Below, one piece after another: positions 43,303 to 53,061 of a DNA stretch of 64,000 nucleotides. The DNA is from Chitinophagaceae bacterium UBA1953 (GTDB taxonomy: Bacteria > Bacteroidota > Bacteroidia > Chitinophagales > Chitinophagaceae). The stretch covers positions 62,001 through 126,000 of the forward strand of contig DDEN01000001.1 of NCBI GenBank assembly GCA_002336115.1, in the 5' to 3' direction. A program made the translations under genes and the position numbers. Numbering within the stretch: position 1 is the stretch's first letter; every line of letters begins with the position of its first letter. The notes beneath the pieces are model-generated. The model was not told the DNA's origin, ran no database searches, and was given only the letters and a program-made list of their open reading frames with translations.

Positions 43303-46179
43303 ATGTACAAATGCTTTAGAGAAAATTATTTTGCTATTGTAAAAACAACAATCTTCCTGTTGCTGATGAGTTGTTTTGTTTCTGCAAAAGCACAGGAGCA
43401 ATCAGCAGGTCCGAGAGAACATATTCTCATTGATGATAACTGGCGTTTTGCATTTGGTCATTTGTTCGATGCAGAAAAAGATTTCAACACCGGCACATCT
43501 TATTTTTCTTATTTATCAAAAGCGGCTTATGGCGATGGTGCTGCTGCAGCTGATTTTGATGACCGACATTGGAGAACATTAAATCTTCCGCACGACTGGG
43601 CTGTTGAACTTCCGTTCGACAGCACTGCAAGTAAAAGTCATGGTTACAAAGCCATCGGCAGAAATTTTCCATCAACAAGCGTTGGCTGGTACAGAAAAAA
43701 AATATTCATCCCCAAAACGGATGAAGGCAAACGCATTAGCATTGCGTTTGATGGTGTGTACAGGAATTTTTCTGTTTGGGTAAATGGTTTTTATCTCGGC
43801 AACGAACCAAGTGGTTACACCGGAGTTGAATACAATCTTTCTGAATACCTGAATTACGGTGGAGAAAATACCATTGCTGTGCGTGTTGATGCATCGATGG
43901 AAGAAGGATGGTTTTATGAAGGCGCAGGCATTTACCGTCATGTGTGGCTCAACAAAACGAACACTGTTCATGTAATTACAAACGGGACATTTATTACATC
44001 GCAACTGAATAACAACAATGCAACTATTGATGCAGCGGTAACTGTTATCAACGAAAGCAAAACAGTTCAGCAGTTTCATTTAAAACAAACAGTGGTTGAT
44101 GCTGATGGAAATAAAGTGGCAGAAAATTCCACACAAAGTTTCAGCTTAATTGCTTTTGCACAGCAGGAAATAAAAAGTGAACTCACTGTTAACAATCCAA
44201 AACTCTGGTCGCTTGAATCTCCTCATTTATACAAACTTATTACAGAAATTATTTGTGATGATGTTCTTGCAGATAGTTATTCAACTTCATTCGGCATACG
44301 AACAATACGTTTTGATGCGAAAGAAGGTTTCTTCCTTAATTGTAAAAAAATAAAAATCACCGGAACAAATAATCACCAGGATCATGCAGGGGTTGGAATT
44401 GCCGTGCCTGATGCATTGCTGGAGTTCAGAATAAAAAAATTAAAAGAGTTTGGTTGCAATGCTTATCGCTGTTCACACAATCCGCCATCACCTGAATTAC
44501 TTGATATCTGCGATCGTTTGGGGATGCTGGTGATTGATGAAAACCGTTTAATGGGAGTGAGTTCACTTCATTTTGATTATCTCAAACGTTTTATTCTTCG
44601 TGACAGGAATCATCCTTCCATCATCATCTGGAGTATTGGCAATGAAGAATGGGGTATTGAAGGAAATGAACTTGGAGCAAAGATCGCAGCCACCATGCAG
44701 GCGTTTGTAAAAACAATCGACAGTACAAGAGGAATTACTGCTGCCATCAGTGGCGGATGGCAGAAAGGAATCTCCAATGTGATTGATATTATGGGTGTGA
44801 ATTATATCGGGCAGATTAACACCGATCAGCATCATGCAGAATTTCCCGATCAACCCATGTGGGGAACAGAAGAAGGAAGCACCCGTGCAACAAGAGGTGC
44901 TTATGTTAATGACGATGCAACACATACAATTGCTGCGTATGATAAAAAGCCTTTTGCAAATTTTGTTAGCATTGAAGATGGATGGAAACATTATGCTTCG
45001 AGAGATTACCTGGCTGGCATGTTTATCTGGACAGGTTTTGATTATCGTGGTGAGCCTACTCCTTTTGAATGGCCTTCTGTTACATCTTATTTTGGTATGC
45101 TTGATTTATGTGGTTTCCCAAAAGATAATGTGTGGTATTTAAAAAGCTGGTGGACGAATGATACAGTTCTTCATCTTCTCCCTCACTGGAATGACGAACG
45201 AAAAGGCGATACAATCAATGTGTGGGCTTACAGTAATTGCGATGAAGTGGAATTGTTTCTCAACAAAAAAAGTGTGGGCAAACAAACCATGCAGCACAAT
45301 GGTCATCTTGAATGGAAAGTGAACTATCAGCCCGGAGTGCTTGAAGCAGTTGGTTATAAAAATGGAAAGAAAGTAAAAACAGATAAAGTAACAACAACAG
45401 GTGCAGCTTCATCAATCAATTTAACAGCAAACACTCAATCAATTGTTGCTGAAGGAAGTGATGTTGCAGTGATCACTGTTTCAGCAAAAGATAAAAATAG
45501 ATTGACTGTACCAACTGCAGGCAATGAAATCTGTTTTACCATTTCAGGTCCGGGACGTATCATTGGTATTGGTAATGGAAATCCGGTTTCATTGGAAAAA
45601 GAAAAATTCATTGAAACCATTACAACTGTTGATGTGCAGTTAACAAAAGAAAAAATTGTGGATGGGGTGAATGCAGAAATGCCCGAACTGAAAAATGGAT
45701 TTAATGATGCAGCATGGAATAAAGCATTTAAAGACGATCGTACAAAAGAGTTTGGCCAAAAAGCAAAATGGATTATTTATCGTGGAAGTTTTATGATGCC
45801 ACAAACCGATAGTAATGCAACCATTACTTTCTTTAGCAGGAATGTTGGTGTACAGCAATCGGTTTATATCAATGGAGTCGAAGTGGCAAAGAATATTGAT
45901 GGTAAAAAAGATATTGTGATTGATCGCAACCTGCTGTATCCCGGTGAAAACCTGGTTGTCATCACTGCAGCACCATTGCTGAAAAATCAACCATGGGATG
46001 TGGTGAATATGAACCCCGGTGTTTTCCAAATAATTACTCCCGTACCAGCATGGAAGCGGAAATTGTTTAATGGATTTGCACAAGTGATCGTTCAGTCAAC
46101 GGGTGAGAAGGGAGAAATTATTTTAAAAGCTGAGTCGAAAGGATTACAATCAGCTCAGTTGCTGATAACAACCAGATAA
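43303..46179 (+). CDS. GH2 beta-galactosidase-type enzyme (DUF4982 architecture)
   Basis: 958 aa. Signal peptide ending near SAKAQ. Sugar-binding jelly roll (about 40-215), Ig-like domain, GH2 barrel with acid/base E448 in SIGNEEWG and nucleophile E523 or E524 in MWGTEEGS, then a DUF4982-like domain. The final Ig-like domain is interrupted by a long insert (about 780-925) that looks like another beta-sandwich, resuming at WKRKLFNGFAQVIVQST. Likely removes beta-galactose or a related sugar from hemicellulose side chains in the periplasm. Confidence 0.85.
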   Translation: MYKCFRENYFAIVKTTIFLLLMSCFVSAKAQEQSAGPREHILIDDNWRFAFGHLFDAEKDFNTGTSYFSYLSKAAYGDGAAAADFDDRHWRTLNLPHDWAVELPFDSTASKSHGYKAIGRNFPSTSVGWYRKKIFIPKTDEGKRISIAFDGVYRNFSVWVNGFYLGNEPSGYTGVEYNLSEYLNYGGENTIAVRVDASMEEGWFYEGAGIYRHVWLNKTNTVHVITNGTFITSQLNNNNATIDAAVTVINESKTVQQFHLKQTVVDADGNKVAENSTQSFSLIAFAQQEIKSELTVNNPKLWSLESPHLYKLITEIICDDVLADSYSTSFGIRTIRFDAKEGFFLNCKKIKITGTNNHQDHAGVGIAVPDALLEFRIKKLKEFGCNAYRCSHNPPSPELLDICDRLGMLVIDENRLMGVSSLHFDYLKRFILRDRNHPSIIIWSIGNEEWGIEGNELGAKIAATMQAFVKTIDSTRGITAAISGGWQKGISNVIDIMGVNYIGQINTDQHHAEFPDQPMWGTEEGSTRATRGAYVNDDATHTIAAYDKKPFANFVSIEDGWKHYASRDYLAGMFIWTGFDYRGEPTPFEWPSVTSYFGMLDLCGFPKDNVWYLKSWWTNDTVLHLLPHWNDERKGDTINVWAYSNCDEVELFLNKKSVGKQTMQHNGHLEWKVNYQPGVLEAVGYKNGKKVKTDKVTTTGAASSINLTANTQSIVAEGSDVAVITVSAKDKNRLTVPTAGNEICFTISGPGRIIGIGNGNPVSLEKEKFIETITTVDVQLTKEKIVDGVNAEMPELKNGFNDAAWNKAFKDDRTKEFGQKAKWIIYRGSFMMPQTDSNATITFFSRNVGVQQSVYINGVEVAKNIDGKKDIVIDRNLLYPGENLVVITAAPLLKNQPWDVVNMNPGVFQIITPVPAWKRKLFNGFAQVIVQSTGEKGEIILKAESKGLQSAQLLITTR

Positions 46180-46265
46180 GATGAGCAGATGAACATGGAT
46201 ATTCGGTCAAAAAATAAATCAACTTAAAATACATCAAGTCCAATTCACAAATAAATTTAAAACTG

Positions 46266-48518
46266 ATGAAAGTTCAATTCGTTTTAATATTTGCCTCTTT
46301 ATTTATTTTGAAAGCTAACGCACAAAAACCTACGGTTTCAAATGGAGCAAAAGCTGCGGCTTTGGTTAAGAAAATGACGCTTGAAGAAAAAGTGGGACAA
46401 ATGACGCAGGTTACTGTTGGCGTTGTTGCTGCTAAAGTTGTCAATAATGAAGACGGTAATCTTGATCCGGTTAAATTGAAAAATGCCATCGTTAATTATA
46501 AAGTCGGTTCAATACTGAATGTAAACGACCGTGCATTAACTCCTGAAAAATGGCGTGAGCTCATTACAAAAATCCAGGACGAAACAAAAAACACCCGATT
46601 AAAAATTCCTATTCTTTACGGGCTCGATGGAATGCATGGACAAACTTATACACTCAAATCAACATTATTTCCGCAAAACATTGCCATGGCTGCAACAAGA
46701 AATCCTGAGCATGTGCGTATGGCAGCAAAAGTTGCGGCAATGGAATTACGGGCAAGTGGAGTGCGTTGGAATTTTGCTCCTGTATTGGATATCGGTCGCC
46801 AGCCGTTATGGAGCCGTTTTCCTGAAACATTTGGCGAAGATGTGTACATAGTAAAAACAATGGGTGCAACAGCAGTAAAAGCCTATGAAGAAGATGGCTT
46901 AACCAATCCAACAGCAGTTGCTGTAAGTTTAAAACATTATCTCGGTTACTCTGCACCACGCAGCGGTAAAGACCGCACACCTGCTTACATTCCTGAAATT
47001 GAATTGCGTGAATATTATTTACCACAGTTTCGTGAAGCAGTGAAAATGGGCGCAGCATCAGTCATGGTGAATAGTAGCGAAATCAACGGAACACCTGTTC
47101 ATGCAAATAAATATTTACTGGTTGATGTGTTGCGCAAAGAACTTGGTTTTAAAGGTGTGGTTGTAAGTGATTGGGAAGATATTAAACGCCTGTACGAACG
47201 TCATAATGTTGCAGCATCACCAAGAGAAGCTGTTGCATTGGGTGTAAATTCCGGAATTGATATGAGCATGGTGCCCACTGATTATACATTTTATGATCTG
47301 CTGATTGAAGCCGTAAAAAAAGGTGAAGTACCCATGAGCCGTATTGATGAAGCAGTAACAAGAATTTTGGTGATGAAATACAATCTTGGTTTGTTTGATA
47401 ATCCATATCCCGAACCGGCATCCTTCTCCAACTTCGGAAAATCTGAATACCAGCAATACAGTTTAAACGCTGCTCATGAAGCAATGACTTTGCTTAAGAA
47501 TAAAAACAATGTGTTGCCACTTGCAAAAAATATAAAAGTGCTGGTGGCTGGTCCTTCGGCACAAAGTATTGCAGCATTGAATGGTTGCTGGAGTTATACA
47601 TGGCAGGGAAAAGATGAACAATGGTATCCTGCCGATAGTAAAACCATTTATCAGGCAATTGCTGAAAAAGTTGGTGCAGCCAATTGCATCACCACAACTG
47701 CAAAAGGTTTTGATGCAAAAAATAATTACAATGTAGAAGCAATTACAAAAGCTGCTGATGGAGTTGATGTGATTGTATTGTGTGTTGGTGAAAATGCTTA
47801 TGCGGAAAGTCCCGGTAACATCAGGGATCTTGCATTTCCTAAAGAACAGGAAGAGTTGGTATATGCTGCAGCAAAAACAGGTAAGCCGGTGATACTTGTG
47901 TTAACTGAGGGAAGACCAAGATTTATTACGAACATTGAACCTTCTGCCAATGGAATTTTAATGACTTACTGGAGTGGAAAGAAAACTGCTGAAGCAGTTG
48001 CTGATGTATTGTTTGGTGATTACAATCCCAATGGACGTTTACCATTCACTTATCACAAAAGCATGGGCGAAATTGTGTTGTACGACCGCAAACCAACAGA
48101 AGAAGTGCGTGAAGTGTTTAATGATAATGTAAACACAGGTTATGATCCGTTGTATCCGTTTGGTTTTGGATTAAGCTACACAAGTTTTGAATACAGCAAT
48201 TTAAAACTCAGCAGCAATACATTAACTGCAACCGGAAAACTTACTGTGAGTGTTACAGTAAAAAATACAGGTGCAAGAGAAGGTTTGCACAGTGTTGAAC
48301 TCTACACCCGTGATTTGTATGCAAGCGTTACACCTTGTATGCGCAGACTTCGTGCGTTTCAGAAAATCAATCTCAAACCCGGCGAAGAAAAAGTAGTCAC
48401 GTTCAGTATTGATAAGAATGACCTGGCTTTTGTGAATGCACAACTCAAAACTGTTACCGAACCCGGTGAGTTTGAAGTAATGATTGGTGAACTGAAAGCA
48501 AAGTTTTTGTATAAATAA
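46266..48518 (+). CDS. GH3 beta-glucosidase-type enzyme
   Basis: 750 aa. Signal peptide MKVQFVLIFASLFILKANAQ. GH3 N-terminal barrel with PILYGLDGMHG, WNFAPVLDIGRQPLWSR, SLKHYLGYSAPRSGKDRTP and the nucleophile D302 in VVSDWED. Alpha/beta sandwich and C-terminal fibronectin-III-like domain (about 640-750) follow. Probably hydrolyses terminal beta-glucosyl residues from glucomannan or xyloglucan oligosaccharides in the periplasm; xylosidase activity is an alternative. Confidence 0.9.
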   Translation: MKVQFVLIFASLFILKANAQKPTVSNGAKAAALVKKMTLEEKVGQMTQVTVGVVAAKVVNNEDGNLDPVKLKNAIVNYKVGSILNVNDRALTPEKWRELITKIQDETKNTRLKIPILYGLDGMHGQTYTLKSTLFPQNIAMAATRNPEHVRMAAKVAAMELRASGVRWNFAPVLDIGRQPLWSRFPETFGEDVYIVKTMGATAVKAYEEDGLTNPTAVAVSLKHYLGYSAPRSGKDRTPAYIPEIELREYYLPQFREAVKMGAASVMVNSSEINGTPVHANKYLLVDVLRKELGFKGVVVSDWEDIKRLYERHNVAASPREAVALGVNSGIDMSMVPTDYTFYDLLIEAVKKGEVPMSRIDEAVTRILVMKYNLGLFDNPYPEPASFSNFGKSEYQQYSLNAAHEAMTLLKNKNNVLPLAKNIKVLVAGPSAQSIAALNGCWSYTWQGKDEQWYPADSKTIYQAIAEKVGAANCITTTAKGFDAKNNYNVEAITKAADGVDVIVLCVGENAYAESPGNIRDLAFPKEQEELVYAAAKTGKPVILVLTEGRPRFITNIEPSANGILMTYWSGKKTAEAVADVLFGDYNPNGRLPFTYHKSMGEIVLYDRKPTEEVREVFNDNVNTGYDPLYPFGFGLSYTSFEYSNLKLSSNTLTATGKLTVSVTVKNTGAREGLHSVELYTRDLYASVTPCMRRLRAFQKINLKPGEEKVVTFSIDKNDLAFVNAQLKTVTEPGEFEVMIGELKAKFLYK

Positions 48519-48534
48519 TTTTTGTTGATCAGCT

Positions 48535-49644
48535 ATGTACAAACTTCAACTACTGTTGCGTCGCACACTGCACCGTTCAAAAATACTGTTCAGCTTTTTG
48601 TTGGGCAGTATGCTCTTTGTTCATGTTGCAAATGCACAATCATCATTACATTTTTATTCAGCAGATCATCCATTCATTCAATATACCGGTCGGATAGATT
48701 TTACAAATCCAATGCTGCCACGTTTCTGGCAGCCGGGAGTAAGTATTGCTTTTCAGTTTAAAGGAAAGGAGTGTGGCGTAATTCTAAATGATGAAATGTT
48801 GTGGGGCACCAATCACAATTATTTAGAAATTATTGTAGATGGAAAAGCTTATCGCCTGCAGACAAAAAACAAAATCGATACCATTTATCTTTCAAACTAT
48901 ATTTCTGCAGCCAAAATACATTCAGTTGTTATCGTTAAAAATACAGAAGCCAATATCGGTTATCTCGAACTGGTTGGTATTTTAAGTAAGAAATTATTAA
49001 AACCTCTTCCAAAACCTGTACACAAAATTGAATGCATTGGCAATTCAATTACCTGTGGTACTGGTGCTGATGTAAGCGAAGTTCCATGTGGTAAGGGCAA
49101 GTGGCAGGATCAGCATAATGCATATTTCAGTTACGGTGCAATTATGGCAAGAAAGTTAAATGCACAGGTTCATCTTTCATCTGTTTCAGGAATTGGTTTA
49201 ATGCACAGTTGCTGCAACCTTGGTATTACCATGCCGCAGGTGTTTGATAAAATAAGCATGCGTAACGATACCATTCAATGGGATTTTGCAAAGTATCAAC
49301 CCGATGTTGTAACAATTTGTCTTGGTCAGAATGATGGTGTGCAGGATTCAGCAATGTTTTGTAACAACTATATAAAGTTTGTAAAGCAACTACGGACTTA
49401 TTATAAGCAAACAAGTTTTGTTTTAATTTCAAGTCCCATGGCTGATGATAAATTGAGAAATTTTATGCAGCGCATTCTTCCTGCAGTTGCAGCACAATTG
49501 CATCAACTTGGCGAAAACAAAGTATATACGCACATCTTTTTAAAACAATACAGCAGCGGTTGCGATTATCATCCATCGCTTGCAGAACATGAACTGATTG
49601 CTGAAGAGCTTTCTGCAGTAGTTCAAAAAATAATGAACTGGTAA
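48535..49644 (+). CDS. CE2-type carbohydrate acetyl esterase (SGNH), copy 1
   Basis: 369 aa. Long basic start then a hydrophobic signal ending near HVANAQ. N-terminal beta-sandwich (about 38-155), then SGNH domain with IECIGNSITCGTG (nucleophilic serine in GNSIT), CLGQNDG and CDYHPSLAEHE with the catalytic histidine. CE2 enzymes deacetylate xylan, mannan and glucomannan. It is the first of two adjacent copies; the next begins 4 nt after its stop. Confidence 0.87.
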   Translation: MYKLQLLLRRTLHRSKILFSFLLGSMLFVHVANAQSSLHFYSADHPFIQYTGRIDFTNPMLPRFWQPGVSIAFQFKGKECGVILNDEMLWGTNHNYLEIIVDGKAYRLQTKNKIDTIYLSNYISAAKIHSVVIVKNTEANIGYLELVGILSKKLLKPLPKPVHKIECIGNSITCGTGADVSEVPCGKGKWQDQHNAYFSYGAIMARKLNAQVHLSSVSGIGLMHSCCNLGITMPQVFDKISMRNDTIQWDFAKYQPDVVTICLGQNDGVQDSAMFCNNYIKFVKQLRTYYKQTSFVLISSPMADDKLRNFMQRILPAVAAQLHQLGENKVYTHIFLKQYSSGCDYHPSLAEHELIAEELSAVVQKIMNW

Positions 49645-49648
49645 TTAT

Positions 49649-50722
49649 ATGATGCGAAGATTTTTTCTTTTAGTAAGTTTTTCAGCAGCAGCAATTGTTG
49701 CGTCTGCACAAGGCAAAATCCTTTCTTACAAAAGCGATCGTTTTGTGTATGAAGGAAGAGTTGGTTTTACGGACGATGCTGCAGTGCTTTCCTGGCCTGG
49801 CACTTCGGTTTATTTCAACTTTAAAGGAACAAATGTTGAAGCCGTATTGAAAGACAGTGATACATCCAACTATTACAATGTAATTATTGATGGTGAAATT
49901 TATTCAAAGATTCACCTTGATACAACAAAGAAAGTGTACCTGCTTGCATCGGGTTTAAAAAACACAACACATACGCTGCAATTATTCAAACGCACAGAAT
50001 GGGATAAAGGCAAAACTTTTTTCTATGGAGCAGGTGGATCTAAAGTAAAAGCACTTGCAGCATCACCCAAACCTGCAAGAAAAATTGAATTCTTTGGTAA
50101 TTCCATTACCTGTGGTTATGCCATTGAAGATTATCAAAACGATTCGCATATTGGGTATTATGAAAATAATTATGACAGCTATGCGGCCATTACTGCAAGG
50201 CATTTCAATGCACAATATCATTGCACTTCCAAAAGTGGAATTGGAATTACCATCAGCTGGTTTCCGCTGATTGAAAAAGAAATGTACAACCGTCTTGATG
50301 CAACTGATTCAATAAGCCGCTGGGATTTTAACCAGTACATTCCTGATGTGGTGGTGATTAATTTATTGCAAAACGATTCATGGCTGGTTAACCGTCCCGA
50401 TCATGAACAGTTCAAATACCGTTTCGGTACACAAAAGCCATCTGAAGAATTTATTATTTCAGAATACAGAAATTTTGTTCAATCGGTAAGAGCGGTTTAT
50501 CCATCTGCAAAAATTATTTGCATGATGGGCAACATGGATATTACAAGAGAAGGTTCTGTGTGGCCATCTTATGTTACAAAAGCTGTGGAGCAACTGAACG
50601 ATAAAAATATGTACACACTGTTTGTTCCGTTTAAAAACACAAGTGGTCATCCAAAAACAAAAGAACAAAAAGAGATGGCTGATGTGCTGATCAGTTTTAT
50701 CGAAAAAAATATTTCCTGGTAA
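49649..50722 (+). CDS. CE2-type carbohydrate acetyl esterase (SGNH), copy 2
   Basis: 357 aa; signal peptide ending near VASAQ. Same build as the preceding gene: beta-sandwich (about 24-135), IEFFGNSITCGYA serine motif, LLQNDSW block and SGHPKTKEQKEMA with the histidine. The copies differ clearly, so this is an old duplication or pairing rather than a recent one. It probably removes different acetyl groups of the same acetylated mannan. Confidence 0.87.
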   Translation: MMRRFFLLVSFSAAAIVASAQGKILSYKSDRFVYEGRVGFTDDAAVLSWPGTSVYFNFKGTNVEAVLKDSDTSNYYNVIIDGEIYSKIHLDTTKKVYLLASGLKNTTHTLQLFKRTEWDKGKTFFYGAGGSKVKALAASPKPARKIEFFGNSITCGYAIEDYQNDSHIGYYENNYDSYAAITARHFNAQYHCTSKSGIGITISWFPLIEKEMYNRLDATDSISRWDFNQYIPDVVVINLLQNDSWLVNRPDHEQFKYRFGTQKPSEEFIISEYRNFVQSVRAVYPSAKIICMMGNMDITREGSVWPSYVTKAVEQLNDKNMYTLFVPFKNTSGHPKTKEQKEMADVLISFIEKNISW

Positions 50723-50725
50723 ACT

Positions 50726-50776
50726 AACCCTGTTAGCGGTTACAATTCCGATAGCTATCGGAACCGACAGCGGTTT
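50726..50776. repeat. Intergenic repeat unit and palindrome
   Basis: AACCCTGTTAGCGGTTACA (50726-50744) is followed by the perfect palindrome CCGATAGCTATCGG (50748-50761) and GAACCGACAGCGGTTT. A related pair of units lies at 60926-60963. Confidence 0.55.
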
Positions 50777-50790
50777 TAAATTGTCATATA

Positions 50791-52032
50791 ATGAAAAAGC
50801 TTTTTTTACTTCTTGCACTTGCAGTCAACGCATCTGCAATGGCTCAGAAATTTGAAGGTCTTGCACCAACTCCTCCAATGGGCTGGAACAGTTGGAATAC
50901 ATTCACCACCAACATCAATGAAAAATTGGTGATGGATATGGCAGATGTGATGGTCAGCAGCGGAATGAAAGATGCAGGTTACGTTTATCTTGTATTGGAT
51001 GATGGATGGATGGCAATGGAACGTGATAGCATTACCGGAAATCTTGTTCCTGATCCCAACAAATTTCCCAACGGAATAAAAAAAGTTGTTGACTATGTTC
51101 ATTCAAAAGGTTTGAAGTTTGGATTATACAATTGTGCCGGTACAAAAACCTGTGCAGGTTATCCCGGTACAAGAGGATATGAATACCAGGATGCAAGGCA
51201 ATATGCAGCCTGGGAAATTGATTACCTCAAATATGACTGGTGTTATACCGATGGTATTAATGCAAAGGAAGCTTACTCAACTATGAGCAAAGCATTGAAG
51301 GCTGCAAAGCGTCCGATCATTTTCAGTTTATGCGAATGGGGAACTGCCAATCCATGGGAGTGGGCTGCACCTGTTGGTCATCTGTGGCGCACAACCGGCG
51401 ATATTTTTAATTGCTTTGATTGCATTAAAGATTACGGCACATGGAAAAGTCTTGGTGTAACTGCAATTATTGATTTAAGAAAAAATATCCGCCAGTATGC
51501 AGGACCTGATCATTGGAATGATATGGACATGATGGAAGTTGGACATGGTATGAGTGTAAATGAAGACCGTGCACATTTCACTATGTGGTGCATGCTTGCG
51601 TCGCCATTAATTGCGGGAAATGATCTGCGCCACATGACACCTGAAACAATTTCAATTCTTACCAATAAAGATGTAATTGCCATCAGCCAGGATGCAAAAG
51701 GAATTCAAGGTTATCTTGAACAACAGGTTGACAGTGTTGATACATGGATTAAACCATTAGCCAATAATGAACTTGCTGTTTGTTTTATGAACAGGGCATC
51801 AAAACCGGTAAAGATCAGTTATGATTTCAACAAACATCCGGTTAATGATACGGTTGCTAAAATGGTTGTTGATTTTTCAAAACAGGAATTCAGTATTATT
51901 GATGTATGGAATAAAAAACCTGCCGGTACTACAGGTAAAGTTTTTGAAACAGAAGTGCAGTCGCATGATGTTGTTTTAATTCGTTTAAAACCGGCAGTGA
52001 TTACTCCCGCTAAAAACAAGAAAAGAAAGTAA
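50791..52032 (+). CDS. GH27 alpha-galactosidase
   Basis: 413 aa. Signal peptide ending near SAMAQ. GH27 marks: PPMGWNSWNTF (about 28-38), VLDDGWM, YNCAGTKTC, nucleophile D149 in YLKYDWCY, and WNDMDMMEVG with acid/base probably D246. C-terminal beta-sandwich from about 320. It removes alpha-1,6-galactose branches from galactomannan and galactoglucomannan so that the mannanases and beta-mannosidase can act. The aldo/keto reductase gene starts 1 nt after its stop. Confidence 0.93.
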   Translation: MKKLFLLLALAVNASAMAQKFEGLAPTPPMGWNSWNTFTTNINEKLVMDMADVMVSSGMKDAGYVYLVLDDGWMAMERDSITGNLVPDPNKFPNGIKKVVDYVHSKGLKFGLYNCAGTKTCAGYPGTRGYEYQDARQYAAWEIDYLKYDWCYTDGINAKEAYSTMSKALKAAKRPIIFSLCEWGTANPWEWAAPVGHLWRTTGDIFNCFDCIKDYGTWKSLGVTAIIDLRKNIRQYAGPDHWNDMDMMEVGHGMSVNEDRAHFTMWCMLASPLIAGNDLRHMTPETISILTNKDVIAISQDAKGIQGYLEQQVDSVDTWIKPLANNELAVCFMNRASKPVKISYDFNKHPVNDTVAKMVVDFSKQEFSIIDVWNKKPAGTTGKVFETEVQSHDVVLIRLKPAVITPAKNKKRK

Positions 52033-52033
52033 C

Positions 52034-53050
52034 ATGTATACAGCAGCATCAACCCGTTATGATGAAATGAAATACAACCGTTGCGGTAAGAGTGGCATCT
52101 TACTCCCGGCTGTTTCATTAGGACTCTGGCAGAATTTTGGAAATGCCGATGAGCTTTCAAAGATGAAAGAAATTATTCTCGGCGCATTTGATATGGGAAT
52201 TACACATTTCGATCTTGCGAATAATTATGGTCCGCCTCCCGGTGAAGCAGAAAAGAATTTTGGAAAAATTATCAATGATGAACTGAAACATTACCGTGAT
52301 GAAATTATTGTTTCAACCAAAGCCGGTTACACCATGTGGGCCGGACCTTACGGTGACTGGGGTTCGAAAAAATATTTAACTGCAAGTCTTGACCAGAGTT
52401 TAAAACGGATGGAACTGGATTATGTAGATATTTTCTATTCACACCGTCCCGATCCGAATACGCCTATTGAAGAAACAATGGGCGCACTTGACCAGATTGT
52501 AAGAAGCGGAAAAGCTTTGTATGCCGGTATTTCCAATTACAATGCAGCACAGGCAAGAAAAGCAATTGCTGTTTTAAAAGAAATGGGAACTCCCTGCCTG
52601 ATTCATCAGCCACGTTATTCCATGCTTGATCGTTGGGTTGAACACAAAACAACAGAAGATGATAAATCATTGCTGGATGTTATAGGCGATGAAGGCGTTG
52701 GTTGTATCGTGTTTTCTCCGCTTGCACAGGGAAGGTTAACAGATAAATATATCAATGGTATTCCAACTGATTCAAGAGTTGGAAGAGGTCTGCAGAATGG
52801 AGCTATTCAGTCGCAAGATTTAACTGAAGAAATGTTGAATAAAATCAGGCACCTGAATGGAATTGCTTTGCGCCGTGAACAATCACTGGCGCAAATGGCC
52901 ATTGCCTGGTTACTGAAAGATGAACGGGTGACTTCTGTTTTAATTGGTGCAAGTTCATTAAAGCAACTGCAGGATAATATTGAATCGTTAAAACAATCTT
53001 CTTTTTCAATTGATGAACTGGAAGAGATTGAATCAATACTCAAACAATAA
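52034..53050 (+). CDS. Aldo/keto reductase (YghZ/GPR-like)
   Basis: 338 aa, cytoplasmic. Catalytic tetrad D60, Y65, K96 and H137 are in place, with FDLANNYGPPPGEAE, ISNYN and a C-terminal NADP-binding IGASSLKQLQDN. It resembles the L-glyceraldehyde-3-phosphate reductase/YghZ group (AKR14), which reduces aldehydes and methylglyoxal with NADPH. The gene begins directly after GH27, so it is read with the locus, and may detoxify or reduce a sugar-derived aldehyde. Substrate uncertain. Confidence 0.88.
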   Translation: MYTAASTRYDEMKYNRCGKSGILLPAVSLGLWQNFGNADELSKMKEIILGAFDMGITHFDLANNYGPPPGEAEKNFGKIINDELKHYRDEIIVSTKAGYTMWAGPYGDWGSKKYLTASLDQSLKRMELDYVDIFYSHRPDPNTPIEETMGALDQIVRSGKALYAGISNYNAAQARKAIAVLKEMGTPCLIHQPRYSMLDRWVEHKTTEDDKSLLDVIGDEGVGCIVFSPLAQGRLTDKYINGIPTDSRVGRGLQNGAIQSQDLTEEMLNKIRHLNGIALRREQSLAQMAIAWLLKDERVTSVLIGASSLKQLQDNIESLKQSSFSIDELEEIESILKQ

Positions 53051-53061
53051 AAGAAACGTGT

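Noticed and set aside
43672..46083. Long antisense open frames inside the GH2 gene (for example 43672-44079 and 45640-46083)
   Set aside because: They have no family resemblance, no leader and lie opposite a clear GH2 gene; they reflect codon bias.
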